Shown: positions 38,001-49,406 of the stretch, piece after piece
Numbering within the stretch: position 1 is the stretch's first letter
How the letters are laid out: every line of letters starts with the position of its first letter
Assembly: GCA_019279435.1 (NCBI GenBank)
Contig: JAAALK010000123.1
Coordinates: 1-64,000, forward strand
Reading direction: 5' to 3'
Source: Zizania palustris
Taxonomy: Eukaryota > Streptophyta > Magnoliopsida > Poales > Poaceae
Length of the DNA stretch: 64,000 nucleotides
Position numbers and translations under genes: made by a program
The notes under the pieces: generated by a model
What the model saw: only the letters and a program-made list of their open reading frames with translations
Told to the model about the DNA's origin: nothing
Databases searched by the model: none

Positions 38001-38589
38001 TTCGATGATAATGTGGAGAAATAACATAGGTATGTACCCAGTACTATTATATTACTTTATTAGTACTAATAGCTCTAGTTTGAAGCCCTCGGTATAGCAG
38101 AATGCTGTCAACTATGCACACATTAACTTGAATAAAATTGTAAACGTAATGATGGTTGGATGAGCCTGCAAGACTTTACTTGTGTTTTGGTCGTCCTGTG
38201 GTTGGGGCTTGGGGCCCTCCTGCTGCACTTTTCCGCCTCTCCCCGCCCGCCTTTTTTCTCTCGTGGATCGACGAACCGCTCCCGCGCGCCCCGGCAGCTT
38301 GGCATGGTCAAGCTCGAGCGGCAGCCATGCGTTCTGACCACCAGGGCCTTTAAAAAAAAGTTTGGAGATATGCTTGGATTGTTGGTTAAGATCGGAGATA
38401 CGGCGTGCGCCTGTCGCCGTGTCGCCGGGACCAAAGTTGTTACCGTACCGGACGAGTCTAACGTTGCTGTCATTCTGTGGATGCCATGACTGGGCATGGC
38501 ATCAACCGTGTTTCCACTCGACTCATCTAAATTTCTTGCGTTCTATGTATTGTTTTCCTCGATGCGGGTATCAAAAGTAAGAAATGATA

Positions 38590-39592
38590 GTTTAAGGTCC
38601 GTGAACTTGTTTATTTTTAGGACTAAAACTTTTTATTTTAATAAGGACTAAAGTTTAGTTCTTTTGTTTAGATGTAGGGACTAAACATTATTAACGAGAA
38701 GTTCATAAATAAGGATAGTCCTCTATCCATATAAGATGATTAAACTGGACTAAAGTGAGCTTTGGACACTTCTACCTCTCATTAAAGTGTGTTGGGAAAA
38801 CTCATGTCTCTTATTGCAAGGGTAAAATAGTCTTTGTTCAACTCTATTTATGAATTTTAGTCCATAAAACCAAACATGTGATCGACTAAGACCCTGTTTG
38901 GTTCCTTCAGGTACTAAACTAAACTTTAGTCTCTTTTAGTCCCAACATGTTTGGTTATAGGGACTAAAGGTTATTAAAGTGGGTGAAAATGACTAAACTA
39001 CCCTTAATAAATACTCATAGATAGTCTTTTTCCCACCCTGAGGAGCATTAATAAGGGGCAAACTATGTCAATAGTCTCTTTTAGTCCCTTTTAGCAACCT
39101 CATGGGGACTAAGGGGGTGTTTGGTTCCACCTTGCTAAACTTTAGGGACTAAAGTTTAGTCCCTTTTAGTCCCTAAATTGCCAAACAAGGGGACTAAAGT
39201 GGGACTAAGTGGGACTAAACTTTAGTGACTAAAGTTTAGCCTTTAGTCCCAAAGAACTTGCTAAAGGGGACTAAAAGTACTACTTACCTCTCATCTCTTA
39301 CTCTCTTTTAGTACTTTAGTCCTTAGAACCAAACACCAAGGGACTAAAGTTTAGTCCTATAAAAAAAGAGACTAAAGTTTAGTTTAGTCCCTAAATGAAC
39401 CAAACAGGCCCTAAATAGCTAAACTTTAGGGACTAAAGTTTAGTCCTTTTTAGTCACCATGTTTGGCAATTTAGGGATTAAAAGGGACTAAACTTTAGTG
39501 CCAATAAGCAATTCTGTTTGAGATTTTAAGGACTAAATGAGACTAAACTTTAGTTTCTAAAAATAAGCAACCACAATCCAAACGGGGTCTAA
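38590..39592. mobile_element. Nested cluster of TTTAGTCC-type MITEs
   Basis: At least three inverted-repeat pairs enclose one another. The outer pair runs from about 38595 (GTCCGTGAACTTGTTTA) to about 39590 (ATCCAAACGGGGTC). The middle pair is about 38892-39411 (CCCTGTTTGGTTC / GAACCAAACAGGCCC). The inner pair is about 39114-39345 (GGGTGTTTGGTTCC / GAACCAAACACC). All share the palindrome GGACTAAAGTTTAGTCC. No coding capacity is seen. Confidence 0.7.
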
Positions 39593-40434
39593 ATGATTTT
39601 AGTGCTTATTGTTTATTTTTATTTTAATAATATAAAATATTTAATTGTGAGAGAGTTAAAATTTAAACAATAAGTTATGGTACACTTGTTCTTAGGATGT
39701 AATAGTTAAGATTAATTTAGATCATTGATTTTAGTTAGAATTAAAAATAAACTAAAATTAAATTATTTAGTACTGACATATAATTAGAAAGTATATGCAG
39801 AAAATTGAAAAGTTAGCACATAAAATTGGAAGTTTGCGCAGAAAATCAAGGGTTACCTATTACCTTCCAGAAGGTAATAGATCACTATCTTTAATCCAAA
39901 CCATTAGATCAAAATAAATGAATTATCTACAATATTTCTAGTATACCATCAAATTTACCATAAAAAAGGTAAATATAGAAGGAAAAAGTAAAATACCTAG
40001 AAGTTATTAAACGAACTTGTGTCCAGACTTGGAGGGTCCAAGCGGCTATTTGGTTTCCTGCCACATCTAAAGTTATGTAAGTTTGACTATATTAGTAACT
40101 GTTTGGTTGTCGCCACAAAATGTAGCAAGATTCTATATGTCAATGATATAAAAAATATGACAATATTCTTTTAGACTTATAAAAGTGTGACAAAAAAAAT
40201 GATAATCTCACCTTAGATAAATGTGATAACTTTTATTGGCAAATAATAACTAACGACCAACATGCCCTAAATACATTTACCGATGTGTTACTTAATATAG
40301 TAAGGCTAAATAGTTGGTCACATACGGAGGAGTGAGAAAAGAGAATGAAGCGATGGCCTGCCTTAATCACTGCGATCGAGAAGTAATCATTCGCTTCCGA
40401 AAACGCAGCAATCCCTCTGCATAATCCGACCATA

Positions 40435-40691
40435 CTCCCTCCTGTACACAAAAATAAGTCGTTTTAGGCTTGTATCAAAAGTGTGCTAAAACAAATCATT
40501 TTGCATTTATTGTGCATTTTGGACAACTATACCCCTCAACCCCTATAGTACTACTTTTTCTTGTTTTTTGTGCTATGTTTACTCTTGCACTATATTTAAT
40601 AGGGGCAAACATGGAAAGTATACACTAATTAATTGCTCTTTGGTATGTGAAATTATGTCCAAAACAACTTGTTTTTGTGTACCGGAGGGAG
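40435..40691. mobile_element. Stowaway-like MITE, intact
   Basis: It is 257 bp with a TA duplication on each side (40433-40434 and 40692-40693). The ends are CTCCCTCCTGTACACAAAAA and, inverted, CTCCCTCCGGTACACAAAAA. It gives the reference layout for the split copy around the nested retrotransposons. Confidence 0.9.
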
Positions 40692-41423
40692 TAACACAAC
40701 AAATCCCCTCGTCTCCTCCGCAGCAAATCGAGGGTCAAAGCCTCAGATCTGCGCCCAAATCATCTCTGGTTGTCTCAGATTTGTGTCGAAGCAGGTCAAG
40801 GCGGAGGGGAATGGATCGGAGAGTGCGGCTAGGATAGACAGTAGGGATTCGGTTCTTCACCTCGGTTTTGTGACGCTTCATATCGCGCGCGTTTACTGAA
40901 TTTTGATGGAATCACAGGGCAAGCAAGCTGTGAAGAAGAAGGTCAAATTACCTTGGAAGCCTGCCGTTGCACGGTCCTCGGTAAAGCTCGGACTTTTGCA
41001 GATCTTCTTCGAGTCAAAAGCTTATCATTTTGTAGCTGCGTCACAGTAAAAATTAATTATAATTTTCGTTGTTAGTAGCCCGTAAAACCTCGATCAATGA
41101 ACGCAACTCCAAATGATGCTTCTTCCGAATGAGAATAATGTCTTGAAATAGAATTTAACAGCGAAAATTTAGAATGGTGTGCACTCCGCCACGTCGTAAA
41201 TCACTCTTATTTTCTTCGGATTTGTTCTTGTTCATTTGTTTAGTTTTATGCGGTTATTGTTAACCTGAAATGAGGCCATTTGACGTTCCTGTAGGAATAC
41301 CAATGTTGAAATGAAGATGCTGCTTAAATTTATTCTATTTCGTTATATCATAATCGCTAAATTGCTTGTTTCTATGGTTTTATATTTTGTTGTTTGATAA
41401 ATGACAACCAAAATATAGATCCC

Positions 41424-41427
<4 letters not shown>
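40692..41427. other. Intergenic, no gene recognised
   Basis: A short GC-rich patch at 40700-40870 is followed by AT-rich sequence. Open frames are short and unlike known proteins. Confidence 0.5.
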
Positions 41428-41484
<57 letters not shown>

Positions 41485-41624
41485 GGGAACGCTATTCTAC
41501 ACTATGGGTGTAAATGCTATTTTACACCAATCATCCCAATCGTGCTCACCCCCACTCAATCCCAACCCCTCCATTCCACGTCGGTGTAGAATAGCATTCT
41601 ACACCCGTGGTGTAGAATAGCATT

Positions 41625-41702
<78 letters not shown>
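41428..41702. repeat. (TA)n microsatellite split by a Micron-like element
   Basis: Pure TA runs occupy about 41428-41483 and 41627-41701. They frame a 143-bp non-TA segment (41484-41626) whose ends are CGCTATTCTACAC and, inverted, TGCTATTCTACACC, with further inner repeats of the same word. Rice Micron elements are known to sit inside (TA)n tracts in this way. Confidence 0.8.
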
Positions 41703-41705
<3 letters not shown>

Positions 41706-42007
41706 TGCACATAGAAGATTGAGTAAATGCATCTTTAATGCAGCTTCTCTTAACCAATCTAATAGATAGGATATTATATGAGTTGATTATATTAAACTAT
41801 TATATAAGCTGACTACATTATTACTTTTATATGACATTTTACTTATATTTAATCAGCACTAGCTTACCTACTCTTTGTAATTATTTTGGCCGTCGGACTT
41901 AATCCAAACGGATGTAAAATTGTAAAAGAATTGTGTAATTCTCCACCAGATCAGCAACCGACAATTTACGTCAGTAATCTTCTAGTTTGAAGTAAAGGTT
42001 TAAAACC

Positions 42008-42175
42008 TATTTCCTCGGAACTAAAAAACAAAGTCATTTTAGACTTATATCAAATTGACTAAAACAAGTTGTTTTGTATTTTATTTTGTATTTTAAATTT
42101 TTATATATCTAAAGTAGTACTATTTTCTTCTCGTTCTATGCATTATCTTACTATCACATTATATTTAATAGGGGC
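42008..42175. mobile_element. Left part of a Stowaway-like MITE, interrupted
   Basis: It resembles 40435 onward: AAAACAAAGTCATTTTAGAC at the left, then TTATATTTAATAGGGGC at the break. It continues at 55190-55277 after about 13 kb of nested retrotransposon sequence. The last five bases, GGGGC, are the target duplication of the inserted LTR. Confidence 0.8.
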
Positions 42176-43016
42176 TGTTGTAGCAATCGCATTAGCTACA
42201 GCACAGGTTTTTGTGTATATGGTGTATAAAATGAACCTCGAAGAGTTCTCTCAGAAGGAGAAAAGATTTATACTGGTTCGGACCTCCATGAAGGGATAGA
42301 AGTCCTACGTTCAGTTTGTGATGGATTTAGCATAGTTGTCTCGATTGAATCTAATCCATCCCCCTATTACAAGGGCGTCCTGCTTTTATAGGCACACTGG
42401 CCAAAGGAAAAGACCTAAATGCCCTATACAAGTCATAGGCCTTATAGGGGCAAAAAGGAAAAAAAGACTAGACTACTGTATAAAGTGTTTTACAGCTTTA
42501 CAGACGTGTCAGACAAACGTCACTTCTGAGCAGCTAAATGCCATACTGGGGGCAAAGGGGCCCCCAGTATGGCTCTACACTGTAGCGGAGTGGAGATATT
42601 TTCTTGGTTCAAAGTATTGGTCGGAGCTCTTCGGGCGGAGATTGTGATTAAAGCTTCGAAGGGCACTCCGAAGTAGACTTCGAAGCATGCTCCGAGCTGA
42701 ACTTCGAATAGACTCTCGGAGACTTAGCTTCGAATTGACTAGAAAGGGCCTGGAGATTGGCTCTGGGGAGCTCCGAAATAGGCCGGATGTTAACTCCAAA
42801 GAGAGCCCGAAGGCTAACTTCGAAGAGAACTCGGAGGTTAACTCCGAAGAGACCTTCGAAGAGAGCCTGGAGACTTGGCTTCGGAAGACTTTGAAGGGAG
42901 CCTAAGGCTTGGCTCCGGAGGGCTCTGAAAGTAGTCCAGAGGCTTGGGCTACTGGAAAAAACTTTGGTAGGTGGAAATCTGCTTCGACAGTGTCAGGCTC
43001 CGGGTCGGAGGCCTAC

Positions 43017-46000
43017 TGTCGCGCCCCGATTTAATAAATCAGGACTTTATTGAAATTCCATAGAAAATCAATAAAACAAGACGTTCATCATGCGACCTCG
43101 TACAATACGGGCAATCATTCACGGTTCGTAGACCGCATTAATACAAAAGTGAATAAAGATGAAGAGAAACTAATAAAACAAGGGTCCTAGATGAACGCCT
43201 CCTTCCAGTCTCGCCTTGACTGGGTCGCTACTCCAGACCTTCATCCTCCTCGTAGTAGACGGGCTCTGATGTTGTAAGTCAACGGGGTGAGTACAGATGT
43301 ACTCAGCAAGCCACCGAATGCAGGTATAATGCAAGATAATAACAAGGGAGATAGTGGCTAATTTTGCGGATGCAGCATAATTGTAAAGCTTTAAATGAGA
43401 GCAATTTATTAGTACGGAAAAGTAAACATGTGCATGTGTATCATCATCTTCTAACTCGAGGGGTACAGTCAGCCCCACCTCGCTCAACAGTCCTTACGTG
43501 CCATGAATAACTCGACCATTCAAACAATTGTAAACTAACTGCGAGTAGTCACACAACCCGCCCTTGACCGTGGGCTCGACTTTTCGAAAAGATTGATTTA
43601 CTCTGATCAGAGATGTACCACTGTACCCACAAGGCACGCACTCATCACCTACACCGAAGTGTAACGAGATGACCCATCACACGGGAACTCGTGCCAAAAC
43701 CTTCCATATAGTCCTCCCCGACCCAATAGCACACTCTTATGGGTTTCATATGGTGTCCCGACGCATCGGAGCCCCACCATACCCCCCCTTGAGCCTCGTC
43801 GGTACAAGTCGCCCGCAGGCTAGCCCCTTGCCCCCTCCTCTATGGTGCATCGAGCCGGAGCATTCCATACTTCTAGTTAGGACTTACCCATTAGACTTGT
43901 GGTTGGTACGGAAGTGCTTTGCAACAGATCCCGCAGATCGGTCCTTATAGTGCCCCGGGTGCGACAAACCAGTGCCCGAGCTTGCACCCGGAACCCACCA
44001 TACTTATAACCTAGCTAACTCCAACAGAGTCCAGAGACGAGAATAACAGGGAAATTCATATACAGAATCCAGCTATCTACGACTCATTCTTTTAACCTAT
44101 AGCAGTTGTGTCGGTACATTGGGCACTAGCTAATACTTTTATAGTAGAGTGACAAGGAGTTAAGGCTCAATAAGCATGGCTTGGGTTTGCACACAAGGAC
44201 AGGGATCTAATAAATATAAGTGTAAGGCTTGAGTATTTGACTAATGCAATATTAACCTATGGGTTATAGCGATAAGTTATTAAAACATGGGCTCAATTAT
44301 GATCAACTGTTTCCACAGAGATGGTCGATGACTTGCCTTGATCAGCAAAGGGGGATGGAGGAACCTCGAGGTAGAACTCCCGCTCCTCGACGAACTCGTA
44401 GTCTTCTCGATACGGAAAATATATAAACAACACATTCAATAAAAACATCACCAAACAAAAACATACAAGTTTTATGATCTAATCATGTGATTTGAGCTTT
44501 ATTATTCTGGTGTTACTTTTAATAATATTAAAAGTTAAGTTTTAGAGGTTTTTATTAATTCTTTTCCTGAATTATTAATTTATCCCTAAGAGGTTTTTAT
44601 TTATTTAATCCATAAGTTTATTTTGTGCTAAGATATCATACTGTTTTTATGGCATTGATGTGTAGAGAATAATTTTCTGGATTTAACAAAATTTGAATGG
44701 TGAAATTTGGAGTTGAAATGAGCAAGATATGAATTTTTGAAGTTTAAACTATTTTCTGGATTTTATTTAAACTGAAAACAGTGCGTGGACCCGAGCGATC
44801 TGGACCGTTGGATCTGGATCCAGCGGCCAGATGCGAGGCGGGTGGGTTTAATGAAATTGGACGGCTCAGATTAAAACGTGGCGAAAGGGTATACGTGGAC
44901 GCACCAGATTGATCCTGGGGTTCAAGTAACGATCGACGGCTGCGATCGCCCCGTACCCCTTTGACCAGATCTACAAGGGATTTAATATGTGCCCTTCGTT
45001 CGCGATCGTGCGGCTCAGATGGAATCCGGCACGACACGCGCTAAGGGGTCGAGTACCGCCTTCGTCTCCGGCGACGGCGGCTCGGGTGCGGCCACGGCGG
45101 CGACGGCGAGGGCCTAGGGGCCTAGCTAGGGCCAAAAATGGAACGCGGGGAGGATGGCGATCACGATGGTACCTCTGGCGGCGACGGAGGGCGACGGACG
45201 GCGGCCGGCGGCGAGGGTAGACGAAGTAGAGCGTTCGGGTGTTTGTCGGCGACGGCGATCCGGCGGTGTCCACGGCCAACGGAGGGGTGGCCGAGGACGG
45301 GCGGTGGTCGACGATCACTCCGGTGGCGGTGGCTAGGGCGAAGGGGGTCGGGATCGACGGCGATCGCTCGCCGGAGGTGGAGCAGAGCCGAAGCTCGAAG
45401 AAGAGGGCGACGACGCTCTGGAAGGCTTCGGTTAGGGCTTAGGAGGTGTGGGCGGAGTGCGGTGAGCCGAGGGGTTTTTATAGGGGTCACCGGCGATGTA
45501 TAAGGCAGGGCAAACGGAGGAAACCCGAAGGGTTCCTTTTTTGCGCCGGCGAGGGTTCCATCTGCGTGGGCGAGCTTCCATTCTTGCTAAAACGCGTGGC
45601 ATGAAGATGGAAGGGGGTCGTCGTGGTCCAAGGAAGGGCGTCCGAGGTGGATCCGAGTGGATCGGGGCGGCCGGCGGCGAGGGAAGGAAAGGGATCGCCA
45701 GGAAAGGAAGGGGATCCCCTTCCAACGAAGAAGACGATGCTGACAGGTGGCCCCCACCTGTCAGCGGGCGCAACAGAAAAGGAAAACCCGACAGGCGGGC
45801 CACGACTGTCAGCGGGCGAAAGGGGCGGGGCTGAGGCTGACTGGTGGGGCCGTGGTGGGCGCGAGCGGGTGAGAGACGAGGAGAGCGGCGCCGACAGGCG
45901 GGACCCACCGGTCAGTGGCTCACGAATGGGCTGGGCCGGGCTGAGGGAGGATTCGGGGTTGAGGCCCTTTAAAGATTAAAACTGTTTTCTGATTTAAAAT

Positions 46001-46246
46001 AATTCCAGTGATTCATTTATTTGATCAAGGGTTGAATCACTCTGGATAAAAATTTGTAAAAATTCCTAAAATTATATTTTGGTCTTTAGTTCATCTCATA
46101 AATTTTTCAAGTCCAAATTTTGAGTATTTCTCCCTGTTTGGCTTTATTTGGGTTCTTTTGTGAATTTCCCTTTAATAATAAATCCAAAAATGATTTAAAT
46201 AATACTTTCTTTTTATTTTATTTCTTTTAATTTCTGGGGTGTTACA
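43017..46246 (-). repeat. 3' LTR of the Tekay/Del element
   Basis: It is 3230 bp and matches 51890-55129. Compared with that copy it lacks 46 bp (position 53654-53699 there) and carries about 36 extra bases near 44963-44999. Its internal open frames at 45000-45950 are GC-rich artefacts with no known domain. Confidence 0.95.
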
Positions 46247-46309
46247 ATCCTATCCCCCTTACAGAGAATCTCGTCCTCGAGATTCGGGTCAATCCTCGAA
46301 TAACTCAGG

Positions 46310-47178
46310 ATGATGTGCCTTGAGTTCATCTTCTTTCTCCCAGGTAGCTTCTTCTACAAGATGATTGCTCCACTGCACTTACAGAAACGGATGATCCGAC
46401 TCTTGGTGGTCCTTTCTTTGACTTCCAATATCTTGACCGACTTTTCCACATAGGTCAGATCCTCTTGGACATCCAACTGCTGAAGATCCACTTGCTCTGT
46501 GGGGACGCGGAGACACTTCTTGAGTTGAGATACGTGGAACACATCATGCACTCCAGTCAATGAGGGTGGTAGTTCCAACTGATAAGCTACTTCGCCTTGG
46601 CGTCGGATAATGGGGAATGGTCCAACATATCGAGGGGCCAACTTTCCTCTCATGTTAAACCGTTGAGTACCACGGAGAGGTGTAACTCGAAGGTAGACAT
46701 GATCTCCTTCTTCAAAGACTAGGTCTCGGCGACGATTGTCTGCGTAGCTCTTTTGTCGTGATTGGGCTGTCTTGAGTCGGTCTCTGATGATCCGTACTTT
46801 CTCTTCAGCTTCACGAAGAATGTCCGTTCCGAATACTTGGGATTCACCGGTTTGGTCCCAAAGTAGAGGTGTTCTGCACTTACGTCCATATAGTGCTTCA
46901 AAGGGAGACATCTGAAGGCTGGCTTGGTAGCTGTTGTTGTATGAAAATTCAGCGTACGGCAAGCTCTTATCCCAAGTGGCTCCAAAATCCAAAACACATG
47001 CTCGAAGCATATCCTCTAATATCTGGTTTACTCTCTCTGTTTGTCCATCTGTCTGAGGGTGGTAGGCGATACTGAAATTCAATCTCGTGCGCATCTCCTC
47101 TTGAAGGTTCTTCCAGAACGAGAGGTAAACTGACTTCCTCTGTCGGACACTATCTTCTTGGGCACTCCATGAAGACAT
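46310..47178 (-). CDS. Integrase end and chromodomain of the Tekay/Del element, frame-broken
   Basis: The frame resumes at FWKNLQEEMRTRLNFS and carries the integrase glutamate in DGQTERVNQ. It then has the GPY/F region (RYVGPFPIIRRQGEVAYQLELP) and HVSQLKKCLRVP. The chromodomain starts at YVEKSVKILEVKER and continues past a break near 46377 in the next frame, with WSNHLVEEATWE and DELKAHHPELFED, to a stop at about 46310. Chromodomains of this lineage are thought to steer integration to heterochromatin. The two single-base breaks match those elsewhere in the window. Confidence 0.85.
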
Positions 47179-49406
47179 ACGATCCGGGCCATATATATCT
47201 CTGCAAGTTTAGGGCCACTGAAGGTCGTCTTGACGGCTATGAAATGTGCTACTTTCGTAAGTCGATCGATGATCACCCAAATAGAATCATACCCAAGTTG
47301 GGTCTTTGGTAATCCGGTGATGAAATCCATACTGATCTCTTCCCACTTCCATTCAGGCACTTTAAGTGGCTGTAACAATCCTGCAGGCCTCTGATGTTCA
47401 GCCTTTACTCTTCTGCAGGTGTCACACTCGGCGACAAACTGGGCAATCTCTCTTTTCATGCTGACCCACCAATAACGTTCTTTCAGATCCTGGTACATCT
47501 TGGTACTGCCGGGATGAATGGAGTACAATGTCTCATGAGCTTCTCTCAGGATAACGGTCTTTATCTCTGGCTTATCCGGTACACATATCCGGGTTCCAAA
47601 CCATATGGTGCCATTCTCGTCCTCTGAAAATCCGGGAGCTTTTCCTTGTCTCATGTTTTTTCTAATGGCAGCTATATCCGGGTCCTCCAACTGAGCTTCA
47701 CGGATCTGCTCAAATAGAATAGGCTGGGTCTCCAAGGTGGCTAGATATGCTCCGGTGGTCAATCCAAGATTCAACTTTTCCATCTCCCTACATAACAAGG
47801 GTGCGTGTTCTTGAATCATCATGGCTGTGCAATATCCCTTGCGACTTAAGGCATCAGCTACCACATTTGCTTTTCCGGGGTGGTAGTGAATACCCAAGTC
47901 ATAGTCCTTGATTAGTTCCAACCATCGTCTTTGCCTCAAGTTAAGGTCTGGTTGTGTGAAGATATACTTCAAGCTCTTGTGATCCGTAAAGATCTCACAG
48001 CGATTTCCCACCAAATAGTGCCTCCAAATCTTAAGGGCGTGCACCACGGCGGCTAGTTCCAAATCATGAGTCGGATAATTTAACTCATGAGGTCTCAACT
48101 GACGGGAGGCATAAGAGATAATCTTCCCATCTTGCATAAGAACACATCCCAATCCTTGGCGAGATGCGTCGCAATAGACATGGAAGTCCTTACGGATATC
48201 CGACAGGGTCAGTATGGGTGCAGACACCAAACGGGTCTTGAGAGTGCGGAAACTTTCCTCGCATTCAGGAGTCCATTCAAACTTCTCTCCTTTCTGCAAC
48301 AACTTGGTCATTGGCTTGGCTATCTTAGAAAAATTCTCGATGAATCTTCGATAATATCCGGCCAAACCCAGAAAACCTCGTATCTCAGATACGTTCGTGG
48401 GTGGCAGCCAATCCGTAACTGCTTCTACGGTGGCAAGGTCTACTGCGATTCCTTGAGCAGAGATGATGTGTCCAAGGAACTTTACTTCTGCCGTCCAAAA
48501 CTTGCATTTGCTGTACTTGGCATACAATTGGTGTTCCCTTAACTTTCCTAAGGTTAACCGGAGGTGAGCCTCGTGCTCCTTCTGGTCCTTGGAGTAAATG
48601 AGGATGTCGTCTATGAAGACCACGATGAACTTGTCCAAATACTCCATGAACACTTTATTCATCATATTCATGAAGAATGCCGGGGCGTTGGTCAATCCAA
48701 AGGACATAACCGTGCACTCATATAATCCATAACGGGTAGTGAAGGCAGTCTTGGGTATGTTCTCCTCTCGGATCCTTAACTGATGATAACCAGAACGCAA
48801 GTCGATCTTCGAGAATACTGTAGCTCCTTTTAGCTGGTCGAAGAGATCATCGATCCGAGGCAACGGGTACTTATTCTTGATTGTTACCTCATTCAAGGCG
48901 CGATAATCCACACACATACGCTTTGCCTTGTCTTCTTTCTTCTCGACGAAGATGACGGGAGCACCCCATGGCGATGTGCTAGGTCTGATGTAGCCTTTCT
49001 TCTCGAGATCCTCCAACTGCTGCTTCATCTCAGCTAACTCATTGGCGGCCATCTGGTATGGTCGCTTATAAATAGGGGTGGTTCCGGGCACCAAGTCAAT
49101 CCTGAACTCGATGTCCCTCTTGGGTGGCATCCCTGGTAGATCCTCTGGGAATACGTCCGGGTACTCACTGACTACTGGTATCTCTTCCAAGGTAATCTGA
49201 TGTAGTCTTGTCCTTCCGGCCTTCATGCTCGGCATTTGGAATGTGACTATAGTCCCTTCTTCATTAGTCACAGTCACTTTTCTCTGGGCACATTCTATTA
49301 CACCTTGATGTTTATTTAGCCAATCCATCCCTAGAATGAGATCCAAACCTTGACATTCTATTAGAATGGGGTCGGCCCAAATATCGTGCCTTGGATTTCT
49401 ACCCAT
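47079..49406 (-). CDS. pol of the Tekay/Del element: protease end, reverse transcriptase, RNase H, integrase (first part)
   Basis: A 775-codon frame. After the protease end (LDLILGMDWLNKHQGVI) comes reverse transcriptase, with KIDLRSGYHQLRI and the catalytic VFIDDILIYSK. RNase H follows, with YCDASRQGLGCVL, ELAAVVHALKIWRHYL and TDHKSLKYI. Integrase has a zinc finger (HPGSTKMYQDLKERYWW ... CDTCRRVKAEHQ) and the first two catalytic aspartates (SMDFITGLP, IVSDRGSQFTS). The frame is lost at about 47117, and the third catalytic residue lies in the next open frame. All domains are otherwise complete. Confidence 0.93.
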   Translation of the reverse strand: MGRNPRHDIWADPILIECQGLDLILGMDWLNKHQGVIECAQRKVTVTNEEGTIVTFQMPSMKAGRTRLHQITLEEIPVVSEYPDVFPEDLPGMPPKRDIEFRIDLVPGTTPIYKRPYQMAANELAEMKQQLEDLEKKGYIRPSTSPWGAPVIFVEKKEDKAKRMCVDYRALNEVTIKNKYPLPRIDDLFDQLKGATVFSKIDLRSGYHQLRIREENIPKTAFTTRYGLYECTVMSFGLTNAPAFFMNMMNKVFMEYLDKFIVVFIDDILIYSKDQKEHEAHLRLTLGKLREHQLYAKYSKCKFWTAEVKFLGHIISAQGIAVDLATVEAVTDWLPPTNVSEIRGFLGLAGYYRRFIENFSKIAKPMTKLLQKGEKFEWTPECEESFRTLKTRLVSAPILTLSDIRKDFHVYCDASRQGLGCVLMQDGKIISYASRQLRPHELNYPTHDLELAAVVHALKIWRHYLVGNRCEIFTDHKSLKYIFTQPDLNLRQRRWLELIKDYDLGIHYHPGKANVVADALSRKGYCTAMMIQEHAPLLCREMEKLNLGLTTGAYLATLETQPILFEQIREAQLEDPDIAAIRKNMRQGKAPGFSEDENGTIWFGTRICVPDKPEIKTVILREAHETLYSIHPGSTKMYQDLKERYWWVSMKREIAQFVAECDTCRRVKAEHQRPAGLLQPLKVPEWKWEEISMDFITGLPKTQLGYDSIWVIIDRLTKVAHFIAVKTTFSGPKLAEIYMARIVCLHGVPKKIVSDRGSQFTSRSGRTFKRRCARD

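Larger units (their letters stand above)
36392..40434. other. Intergenic region rich in MITEs
   Basis: No gene is supported. The contents are: a possible degenerate Stowaway-type element at about 37300-37635; a (TA)n tract near 37549-37570; a Tourist-like element at 37672-38000 (listed); and a nested cluster of GGACTAAAGTTTAGTCC-rich MITEs at about 38590-39590 (listed). At 38123-38497 there are overlapping open frames on both strands in a GC-rich patch with no recognisable protein. Confidence 0.5.

Noticed and set aside
38123..38497. Overlapping frames on both strands of about 110-124 codons
   Set aside because: GC-rich patch without recognisable domains, splice context or homologous words; not supported as a gene.
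43170..43950. Open frames repeated at 52043-52823
   Set aside because: They lie wholly inside the LTRs; the repetition reflects LTR duplication, not a conserved gene.
45138..45979. Overlapping open frames of 100-158 codons on both strands in the GC-rich part of the Tekay/Del 3' LTR, repeated at 54021-54809
   Set aside because: They follow GC-rich, stop-poor sequence in every frame, contain no known domain, and are just the LTR in two copies.
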